Assembly (NCBI GenBank): GCA_040878225.1
Contig: JBBDMR010000089.1
Location: forward strand, 1 to 20,008
DNA length: 20,008 nucleotides
Direction of reading: 5' to 3'
Source of the DNA: MA-ANB-1 sp040878225
GTDB lineage: Bacteria > Actinomycetota > Acidimicrobiia > Spongiisociales > ZC4RG35
The notes below the pieces were generated by a model that was not told the DNA's origin, ran no database searches, and was given only the letters and a program-made list of their open reading frames with translations. The first letter of the stretch is position 1. The number at the start of each line of letters is the position of its first letter. The translations under genes were made by a program, and so were the position numbers. Below are positions 14,234 to 20,008 of the stretch, piece by piece.

Positions 14234-15154
14234 ATGACGCCTGTAATAGTCCTCTTCGCCATTCTGGCGGCGGGGTTGATACTCGTCGCAGCGGCCGGGT
14301 TCCGGGTGGTGCGACCATTCGAGAAAGGCCTGATCGAGTTCCTCGGCAAATACCAAAGGACCGTCGACTCCGGCCTGCGATGGGTCATGCCCTTCGTCAA
14401 GCGGCTGACCAAGGTGGACATGCGTGAGCAGGTCATCGACGTTCCACCCCAGGAAGTCATCACCAAGGACAACGTGGTTGTCACCGTCGACGCGGTCATC
14501 TACTACGAGGCGACGGACCCGGTCAAGCTGCAGTACAACGTCGGGAACTTCATCCTCGCCATCACCAAGCTGGCCCAGACCAACTTGAGAAACGTCATTG
14601 GTGATCTCGACCTCGACTCGGCGCTGACATCTCGTGAGCTGATCAACAGCAAGCTGCGCCAGATCCTCGACGACGCCACCGACAAGTGGGGTGTGAGGGT
14701 CGTGCGTGTCGAGATCCAGCGGATCGAGCCGCCGGTCGACGTCACCGACGCCATGCACCGCCAGATGAAGGCCGAGCGTGATCGTCGTGCCGCCGTCACC
14801 GAAGCCGAGGGTCTCAAGCGGGCGGCCATTCTCAAAGCCGAGGGCGTCAAGGAGTCCCAGGTGCTCGAGGCAACCGGTCAGGCCGAGGCGATCATGAAGG
14901 TCGCTGACGCCGAGAAGTACCAGAAGCTGACAGTGGCTGAAGGTGAAGGCCAGGCTATCGAGCGTGTCTTCCTTGCAATCCACAACGGAAACCCGACACC
15001 AGACCTGATTGCCATCCGCTATCTGGAAGCTCTGCAGGGAATTGCCGACGGCCAGGCGACCAAGATCTTCCTCCCGCTGGACACATCGGGTGTCCTCGGC
15101 AGCGTCGCCGCCATCGGCGAACTGTTCAAGGAAGCCTCCCACGACGCGGTCTGA
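14234..15154 (+). CDS. Stomatin/slipin-type SPFH (band 7) membrane protein
   Basis: The 306 residues start with one membrane helix (about 3-22) and then FRVVRPFEKGLIEFLGKY, the beginning of the SPFH/band 7 domain. The domain continues through VIDVPPQEVITKDNVVVTVDAVIYY and WGVRVVRVEIQRIEPP (to about residue 168). An Ala/Glu/Lys-rich coiled coil (about 175-240) of the kind that drives oligomer rings follows, then a C-terminal segment. This is the prokaryotic slipin pattern. Slipin and NfeD genes form a conserved pair proposed to organise membrane microdomains or quality control, and here they are joined to a PadR regulator. AAAGGAAGGA lies 7 bases before the ATG. A strong terminator follows. 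Confidence 0.94.
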   Translation: MTPVIVLFAILAAGLILVAAAGFRVVRPFEKGLIEFLGKYQRTVDSGLRWVMPFVKRLTKVDMREQVIDVPPQEVITKDNVVVTVDAVIYYEATDPVKLQYNVGNFILAITKLAQTNLRNVIGDLDLDSALTSRELINSKLRQILDDATDKWGVRVVRVEIQRIEPPVDVTDAMHRQMKAERDRRAAVTEAEGLKRAAILKAEGVKESQVLEATGQAEAIMKVADAEKYQKLTVAEGEGQAIERVFLAIHNGNPTPDLIAIRYLEALQGIADGQATKIFLPLDTSGVLGSVAAIGELFKEASHDAV

Positions 15155-15175
15155 CAAGACCCACAGCGAGTAAAG

Positions 15176-15205
15176 GAAGACCCGCCCATCCCAGGGCGGG
15201 TCTTC
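15176..15205 (+). terminator. Intrinsic terminator of the padR-nfeD-SPFH operon
   Basis: A perfect 12-bp stem (GAAGACCCGCCC with GGGCGGGTCTTC) with a 6-base loop starts 21 bp after the SPFH stop. It is followed by a weak T-rich tail (TCGTT). The structure is strong and unambiguous. Confidence 0.85.
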
Positions 15206-15222
15206 TCGTTGGTCCCTTCATC

Positions 15223-15335
15223 TGCACAGTGCACCAGAGTTCGGTTTCCGCATCGTTGTGCACAGTGCAAACGGTGGTGATGTTGCACAGTGCACCAGAG
15301 TTCGGTTTCCGCATCGATGTGCACAGTGCAAACGG
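15223..15335 (+). repeat. Two 52-bp direct repeats with four TGCACAGTGCA palindromes
   Basis: Copies at 15223-15274 and 15284-15335 differ at one position (T15256 against A15317) and are separated by 9 bp. Each copy begins and nearly ends with the odd-centred palindrome TGCACAGTGCA, so there are four such palindromes in 113 bp. The central segment includes AGAGTTCGGTTTCCGCATCG. The array lies between the SPFH terminator and the 3' end of the lipoprotein gene. It does not resemble a CRISPR array. Possible roles are a protein-binding array, a mobile repeat or a processed RNA hairpin region. Confidence 0.9.
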
Positions 15336-15349
15336 GGCTTGTCGCGTCG

Positions 15350-15880
15350 TCAACCCGGGATACGAACCATCGATTCGATTGTGGACTCCACTTCGGGCGG
15401 CGTGACCGGTGGGTAGAAGACCATTGTGTACAGGTCGCAGCGGGCTCGCGGCTCTTCGTACCAGCCCATCACCCAGGTCCCATCCGGATGGGGCCCCACG
15501 ACTGCTGGTGTCCCGTCTACCGACACCTCCCCCTTGTCCCCCGGCCAGTCGACCGCGGGAAGCGTCCCCCGGACCAAGGCGATCGCCACGGTGCCGTCGG
15601 GACGGCCCCAGAAGGTCGTTTGGGTCCCGCCGACCGAGGTCCACGGGTCGGGTTCGATGGTGTCGGGGTCGAGCAGGCCCTGGCCGACCCCCGACGGTAA
15701 TGAGCTGATCTCGAAAGGAGCGGCAGGGCATTGCACTGCGGGCTCTGTGCTCGAGGTAGACGGTGTTGTTGTTGTGGTCTCCTGAACCGTCGAGGATGGG
15801 TCGGGAGAGGTCGAGGTCACAGAAGCTGGAGACGAGCAGGCAGCGAGCAGGAAGACCATCACGGTTAGACGCTTTGTCAT
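15350..15880 (-). CDS. Thr-rich lipoprotein of unknown function
   Basis: The 176-residue protein starts with a short lipoprotein signal: a hydrophobic stretch followed by the lipobox LAAC (Cys15). A Ser/Thr-rich linker (about 19-47) follows, then a globular domain of about 125 residues with two further Cys (Cys51 and one near 149) that may form a disulfide. I do not recognise the domain. It contains several Trp and Gly, including FWGRPDGTVAIALVRG and GPHPDGTWVMGWYEE. The ATG has no Shine-Dalgarno and lies 9 bases after TATCAT, suggesting leaderless expression. It is divergent from the M20 gene, with starts 42 bp apart. Confidence 0.8.
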   Translation of the reverse strand: MTKRLTVMVFLLAACSSPASVTSTSPDPSSTVQETTTTTPSTSSTEPAVQCPAAPFEISSLPSGVGQGLLDPDTIEPDPWTSVGGTQTTFWGRPDGTVAIALVRGTLPAVDWPGDKGEVSVDGTPAVVGPHPDGTWVMGWYEEPRARCDLYTMVFYPPVTPPEVESTIESMVRIPG

Positions 15881-15889
15881 TCAGCGGCG

Positions 15890-15895
15890 ATGATA
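15890..15895 (-). promoter_or_regulatory. -10 box of the lipoprotein gene
   Basis: TATCAT on the minus strand is 9 bases before the ATG at 15880, the same spacing as in the trpL promoter. No good -35 box is visible. Confidence 0.4.
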
Positions 15896-15922
15896 TGGCA
15901 CAGCACCCGAAACCGAGGACTA

Positions 15923-17092
15923 ATGAGCGTCAAACAAGCAGTGAGTGAGTCGGTCGCAGCGCAGATGGAGCGCTTACAGGTCATCTCCAACCAGATGTAC
16001 GAGAACCCCGAGGTCGCTTTCGAGGAACATGTCACCGCTGCCCTTCTCGCCGATTACCTCGAGGAGAACGGATTCGATGTGGAGCGTGCTGCCTACGGGC
16101 TCGACACCGCCTTTGTCGCCCGGACCGGTTCCGACGGCCCTGAGGTGATCATCTGCGCAGAGATGGACGCCCTCCCTGGCGTCGGCCACGCCTGCGGCCA
16201 CAACATCATCGCCACTGCCGCCCTCGGAGCCGGTGCCGCCCTCGCCCCGATCGCCGATGAACTGGGGATCAGGGTCACCGTCCTCGGCACTCCCGCCGAG
16301 GAGAACTTCGGCGGGAAAGTCGATCTGATCAATGCCGGTGCATTCAGCGGTGCTGCAGCGGCGATGATGGTCCACCCCTCGCCGCAGGACGTTGTCGACC
16401 CCAATGTCATCGCCGTCGCCCACCTGGATGTCGAGTTCCACGGCAAGTCGGCGCATGCATCGGCCTACCCCGATAAGGGAATCAACGCCCTCGATGCCGT
16501 GGTCCAGTCCTATGTCAACATCTCGACCCTCCGTCAGTCGATACTGCCCACCGACAAGATCCACGGGATCATCGTCTCGGGTGGGGACGCAGCCAACATC
16601 ATCCCCCACTACACGAAGAGCTCGTGGTATGTCAGGGCGCAGACGATGGAACGCCTTGCGGTAGTCAGCGAGAAGGTGCGCGCCTGTTTCGAAGGCGCCG
16701 CGACTGCAACCGGCTGCCGGCTCGAGATCGAACCGATGGGCCACACCTACACCGAGATGGTCAACAACCCGCTGATGGTCGACCTGTATGCGGCGAACAG
16801 CGCGGCCCTGGGCCGGCCGATGCTGAGAGGCGCCGACCTTCCGGCGTCGCAGACCGGATCCACCGACATGGGCAATGTCTCCCTGGTGTTGCCGACTATC
16901 CACCCGATGCTCGGCATCGACCCCGGCGACGCGGTCAACCACCAGCCGGAGTTCGCCGCAGCCACGATCCAGCCTGCGGGAGTGAAGGCGATTCATGACG
17001 GGGCGGTTGCAATGGCCTGGACTGTCGTCGACCTCGCCGAACAGAACCTCTGGGATCAGTTGGACGGCCCGGCAGACAATCCCCGCATGTAA
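15923..17092 (+). CDS. M20-family amidohydrolase/peptidase (AbgB/PM20D2-like)
   Basis: The 389 residues form an M20 metallohydrolase with a catalytic domain interrupted by a lid/dimerisation domain (about 165-280). Metal and catalytic motifs are CAEMDALPG (Asp82), GHACGHN (His89, Cys91, His93), GTPAEEN (Glu126/Glu127) and MVHPS (His151). A late GSTDMGNVS and a DAVNHQPEF segment are also present. The Cys ligand and spacing match the amidohydrolase branch, which includes aminobenzoyl-glutamate hydrolase subunits and PM20D2 dipeptidases. The substrate is probably an N-acyl amino acid or unusual dipeptide, but cannot be fixed. The ATG at 15923 has GAGGAC just upstream and is preferred to an earlier in-frame ATG at 15890. 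The 3' end overlaps the convergent gene by 37 bp. Confidence 0.93.
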   Translation: MSVKQAVSESVAAQMERLQVISNQMYENPEVAFEEHVTAALLADYLEENGFDVERAAYGLDTAFVARTGSDGPEVIICAEMDALPGVGHACGHNIIATAALGAGAALAPIADELGIRVTVLGTPAEENFGGKVDLINAGAFSGAAAAMMVHPSPQDVVDPNVIAVAHLDVEFHGKSAHASAYPDKGINALDAVVQSYVNISTLRQSILPTDKIHGIIVSGGDAANIIPHYTKSSWYVRAQTMERLAVVSEKVRACFEGAATATGCRLEIEPMGHTYTEMVNNPLMVDLYAANSAALGRPMLRGADLPASQTGSTDMGNVSLVLPTIHPMLGIDPGDAVNHQPEFAAATIQPAGVKAIHDGAVAMAWTVVDLAEQNLWDQLDGPADNPRM

Positions 17093-18651
17093 CCGTCACG
17101 GGAGCCGAGATAGATCCACCCGTCCCAGACCGCAGGAGTCGATTCGAGGCATGATCCGGCCAGGTTCACTGTCCACAGCGAAGCCGGCGAACGCGGGTCG
17201 GCCAGCGAATATGCCTTGATGTCCCCGAGGCAGGTTGCCGCGAGGAGCACTTCGTTGACGACGACCGGAGAGGACCAGGAGTGGAAACCCACTTCAGCAC
17301 TCCAGACGACCTCTCCGGTTTCGCCGTCGACAGCTATCAGATTGCCCTGATGTGTGGTGAGGTAAACCACCCCGCCGTAAAGGGCCGGCGAGGCCCACGA
17401 TCCCGAGTCGGAATTTCCGGATACGGTCAGGTCGACTCCCCAGATCCTCGGGTCGCCGTCGGTGTACGGATCGAGCTTGACCAGCTGGCCCACCTCGAGA
17501 TTCCGATTCCGCTCGAAGCTGCCCATCTGCGATGGCTCGTGCTCGATGGACACATAGAGCATCCCTTCGGAGTCGATCGCCGGGGTGGCGTCGATGTCGC
17601 CCCCGGTGTAATAGTCGAACACGATCGGCGCCTCCCCCTCCCGAATCCGGCTGACGTCCACGCCGACAACTCTGCCGCCTGAATTCGTGAAGTAGACCCT
17701 CTGGTCGTAAACGGCAACGGAGCTTTCGATGCTCACGTTGCGACCCGAATTGGACAGGAGTTCGTCGTTGTAACCGGGCATGGCGAGCAAAACGTCGGGT
17801 TCGATAGTGACCATGCCGTCGGCGTCGTACCCCCGGTTGAGGGCCACCCCGAAGAACCAACCGTTCTCTCCCCCTTCGTACATGATGTCGTCGACGATCA
17901 CCGGGTTGGAGTCCCAGTCGTTGTTCCAGATCCCGTTCACTTCGGTGGCGTCCATCGACCAGAGCAGGGTCGGGACTTCACGGTCGAGGGCGACGATGCG
18001 CAGCTTGTTGTCGCGCGATCCGAAATAGAGCAGCGGATAGCCGTCCGGGTCGAGTGTCACCGAGCCTTTGATGATGTCGCTGGTGGAAAACGACGGTCGG
18101 GTCTCCTCACCGGTGTCGGCGTTGACAAAGTGCACGTCATGGTCATATGCGCCGAAGATCAGCTCGGTTACCCCATCGGGACGCTCCCAGACCACCGGCT
18201 GGCCGGTCCACCCGGTCCCACACCACACCGTCGTCTCCCCACCCACCGAAGAAGAACCGCACATCGCCGAATCGGGGTAGGTCCATTGCACCGAGGGCTC
18301 AGCACTCACATCACCGCTACCGAAGAAGGTGCGGGTCGGATTTCCCCGGAACATGGTCAAGCCGAGCGTTTCACCCCAGGGCTGTCCCACGGTGAAGCCG
18401 GGAACAGTGCCCGGTTGGCGTTCCGGGAGCGTTGTGGTCGTGGTCGATGGCATCGACGTGGTGGTGGTCGAAGCCGTGGTCGGGGCAGCTGTCGCTAACG
18501 AGGAAGTCGTCGTGTCGGCGGTCAGGGGCGGCTCGGCGTCCGATTGACGGTCGAGAAAATAGATCGAGACGCCGGCTCCGATGAGGAGCACCACGAGCAA
18601 CAAACCGGTTGGGGCGCGACCCTCCCTCTCGGGCTGGGGGCGATGGGTCAT
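17056..18651 (-). CDS. Membrane-anchored PQQ-type beta-propeller protein
   Basis: The 531 residues have a short cytoplasmic N-terminus, one membrane helix (about 15-33), a Thr/Ser-rich stalk (about 44-80) and a large extracytoplasmic beta-propeller. Repeated blade patterns are visible, such as DGYPLLYFGSRDNKLRIVAL, GGVVYLTTHQGNLIAVDGET and GWIYLGSRDGYMRGL, typical of PQQ-like/pyrrolo-quinoline repeats. No dehydrogenase catalytic motif is recognised, so it is probably a binding or scaffold propeller. The ATG at 18651 follows the stop of the CapA-like gene by one base (TGAGATG), so the two are translationally coupled. An earlier in-frame start at 18720 would lie inside that upstream gene. Confidence 0.85.
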   Translation of the reverse strand: MTHRPQPEREGRAPTGLLLVVLLIGAGVSIYFLDRQSDAEPPLTADTTTSSLATAAPTTASTTTTSMPSTTTTTLPERQPGTVPGFTVGQPWGETLGLTMFRGNPTRTFFGSGDVSAEPSVQWTYPDSAMCGSSSVGGETTVWCGTGWTGQPVVWERPDGVTELIFGAYDHDVHFVNADTGEETRPSFSTSDIIKGSVTLDPDGYPLLYFGSRDNKLRIVALDREVPTLLWSMDATEVNGIWNNDWDSNPVIVDDIMYEGGENGWFFGVALNRGYDADGMVTIEPDVLLAMPGYNDELLSNSGRNVSIESSVAVYDQRVYFTNSGGRVVGVDVSRIREGEAPIVFDYYTGGDIDATPAIDSEGMLYVSIEHEPSQMGSFERNRNLEVGQLVKLDPYTDGDPRIWGVDLTVSGNSDSGSWASPALYGGVVYLTTHQGNLIAVDGETGEVVWSAEVGFHSWSSPVVVNEVLLAATCLGDIKAYSLADPRSPASLWTVNLAGSCLESTPAVWDGWIYLGSRDGYMRGLSAGPSN

Positions 18652-18652
18652 C

Positions 18653-19735
18653 TCACACCGGTGGGCCGCACTCGGCTTCGCCGGTGATCTCAGGGCGCCC
18701 GTGGGTCCTGATGTAGGCATCGATGAGGCATGCCTCTATGGAACCGTCAGGATTGACCACCACGCGGGCCACCGCCGTAGTGGCGCTGGCCACCGAGTTG
18801 TGCGGCCAGACGAAGTTCCCGAGGCCCCAGAAGACGGGCTTGCCCTCGATGTACTCCATCGGCTGAAGCCGGTGCTGATGGTGGCCGAAAATGATGTCGG
18901 CGCCAGCGTCGATCATCGCATGTGCCGCCTCGATGTCTTCGGCACGGGGCTCGGTGTCCAGTTCGAAACCCCAATGAACACTGACCACGACGATTTCGGT
19001 GAGTTCGGACGCCGCTTCGACGGCGCGGACCATCGACGGGATGTCGTCCCCGCTCCTCATGCCGGGAGAGTCGACGGTGGCATACCAGGACGCCGAAGGT
19101 GCCACACCCCCGAAGCCAATTACCGCAACCGTCCACCCGTTGACCTCATAGAGGGCGGGCGCTGCCGCTTCGAAGGCGTCGTTGCCGACCCCGACAGGGA
19201 TGATCCCGACGTCGAGCAGTTGTTGGCGGCCGTCGAGCATCGCCTCGGTGCCGAAGTCCTGGGAGTGGTTGTTGGCGAGGTTGGCGACGTCGACGCCGGC
19301 GTCCTTGACCGACGGGAGAACCTCGGTCGGACAGCGGAAGAGGAATGCTTTGTCCAAAGGCGCGCCGAGGTCGCTGGGGACGCACTCGAGGTTGATCACT
19401 GTCAGGTCGTCGGCGAGGAAGAGGCCGTCGAGCCCGGACCAGGCGTGGTCGTAGCCCTCGCGGGCCAGGGTCGGGATGTAGCCCGGGTCGACCGCGACAT
19501 CCCCGGTTCCGTGGATCAAGACCGAGCCTTTTAGAGGCGTCGTGGTGGTAGTCGTGCTGCTGGTGGTCGAGGTCGACGTCGTGCTCGATGTCGATGTGGT
19601 GGTGGCTTCTACGGCGAGTGGCGCAGTGGTCGTGGTGGTATCGGTCGTGGCGTCCAGCCCTGCAACCCGAAATGCCCCGAAGCCAAGCAGGGCACCGAAG
19701 AAGACAATCACAGAGATCCTGGAGAAGCGGGACAT
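18653..19735 (-). CDS. Membrane-anchored or secreted CapA-family protein, second copy
   Basis: The 360 residues have a signal or anchor helix (about 7-26), a very Thr-rich linker (about 29-66) and a CapA/PGA_cap metallophosphatase-like domain. Motifs are IHGTGDVAVD (74-83), INLECVP (114-120), ANNHSQDFG (154-162), VVSVHWGFE (250-258), FGHHQHRLQP (283-292) and FWGLGNFVW (302-310). All expected metal-site positions are present, including HWG, which is altered in the paralogue at 8081-9301. It is the first gene of a two-gene unit with the beta-propeller protein. Its activity is unknown; the pairing suggests that both work at the cell surface. Confidence 0.87.
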   Translation of the reverse strand: MSRFSRISVIVFFGALLGFGAFRVAGLDATTDTTTTTAPLAVEATTTSTSSTTSTSTTSSTTTTTTPLKGSVLIHGTGDVAVDPGYIPTLAREGYDHAWSGLDGLFLADDLTVINLECVPSDLGAPLDKAFLFRCPTEVLPSVKDAGVDVANLANNHSQDFGTEAMLDGRQQLLDVGIIPVGVGNDAFEAAAPALYEVNGWTVAVIGFGGVAPSASWYATVDSPGMRSGDDIPSMVRAVEAASELTEIVVVSVHWGFELDTEPRAEDIEAAHAMIDAGADIIFGHHQHRLQPMEYIEGKPVFWGLGNFVWPHNSVASATTAVARVVVNPDGSIEACLIDAYIRTHGRPEITGEAECGPPV

Positions 19736-19743
19736 AAAGGCAA

Positions 19744-19749
19744 AGATTA
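19744..19749 (-). promoter_or_regulatory. -10 box of the second CapA-like gene
   Basis: TAATCT on the minus strand lies 8 bases before the ATG at 19735, again consistent with a leaderless mRNA. A TTGACT hexamer is only 11 bp upstream of it, too close for a standard -35 box. Confidence 0.4.
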
Positions 19750-19793
19750 GACCCCACCCCAGTCAATCCCCGGACTCGACTCTCCCTCCGCTT

Positions 19794-19851
19794 GCAACTC
19801 TCCCTCCGTTTACGGAGGGAGTACCGGCGACGAAGGAGCCGGGGAGGGTGG
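19794..19851 (-). repeat. Dispersed repeat block B, right copy (inverted)
   Basis: The reverse complement matches 482-538 nearly base for base, including the 10-bp inverted repeat (19800-19821) and the AGAGTTGC tail. On its minus-strand 3' side the 18-bp motif continues for another partial copy. It lies upstream of the second CapA-like gene. Confidence 0.85.
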
Positions 19852-19887
19852 ACCGTACCCACCAACGGAGTCTGCACGCGACCACTC

Positions 19888-19969
19888 TCCCAGCCCATGG
19901 GGACCTCTCCCTCCTACCTCCACCCGCCTAACGGCGGGCGCAGGAACCTTCCCCCCGCAAGCGGGAGGA
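19888..19969 (-). repeat. Dispersed repeat block A, right copy (inverted)
   Basis: The reverse complement matches 119-199, with its two hairpins slightly degraded relative to the left copy (for example CCCGCC/GGCGGG at 19923-19938). Block A is separated from block B by only 36 bp here, which probably represents the intact arrangement of the element. Beyond it (19970-20008) I see nothing recognisable. Confidence 0.8.
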
Positions 19970-20008
19970 CAATTACAGGATCTGGCTTAGGAAGAGTTTG
20001 GTGCGGTC

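Noticed and set aside
14153..15157. 334-codon minus-strand frame antisense to the SPFH gene
   Set aside because: A shadow of the SPFH gene, without a credible start or domain.
15223..15335. CRISPR-like array
   Set aside because: Only two repeats of 52 bp with a 9-bp spacer, internal palindromes at both ends, and no cas genes.
15974..16996. 340-codon minus-strand frame antisense to the M20 gene
   Set aside because: The M20 catalytic motifs are intact on the plus strand; the antisense product has no recognisable features.

Overview
The window looks like chromosomal DNA from a high-GC actinobacterium, most likely an Acidimicrobiia-type lineage. The taxon is inferred from GC-rich codon use, several TANNNT promoters placed a few bases before the ATG (leaderless style), and extracytoplasmic proteins carrying long Thr-rich linkers. 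No phage, plasmid, IS transposase, CRISPR array, tRNA or rRNA gene could be supported.

Left edge (1-546): no gene. It holds an 18-bp tandem repeat and two blocks of a hairpin-rich dispersed repeat. Both blocks recur in inverted orientation at the right edge (19794-19969).

547-8071, minus strand: a complete tryptophan operon, trpL-trpE-trpG-trpD-trpC-trpF-trpB-trpA-aroF. It is controlled by a ribosome-mediated attenuator. A 26-codon leader peptide with Trp-Trp-Trp-Gly-Trp is followed by an intrinsic terminator and then a TTG-started trpE. All seven junctions between the eight structural genes are 4-bp RTGA overlaps. The last gene encodes DAHP synthase, so the entry step of the shikimate pathway appears to be co-attenuated with Trp synthesis.

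8081-12958: a secreted CapA-like protein, clpB with a 23-bp palindrome inside its promoter, mscL (plus strand) and a DinB-family protein. These look like ordinary stress and housekeeping genes.

13014-15205, plus strand: a PadR-type regulator, then a protein joining an apparent HAAS/DUF1700-like N-terminus to an NfeD membrane/OB-fold module, then a stomatin/SPFH protein and a strong terminator. The join contains a consensus Shine-Dalgarno and an in-frame GTG that could give free NfeD. This is the most unusual gene arrangement in the window.

15223-15335: two 52-bp near-identical repeats containing four TGCACAGTGCA palindromes. They are followed by a Thr-rich lipoprotein (minus) divergent from an M20 amidohydrolase (plus).

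17056-19735, minus strand: a two-gene unit of a second CapA-like protein and a membrane-anchored PQQ-type beta-propeller. Both carry Thr-rich stalks.
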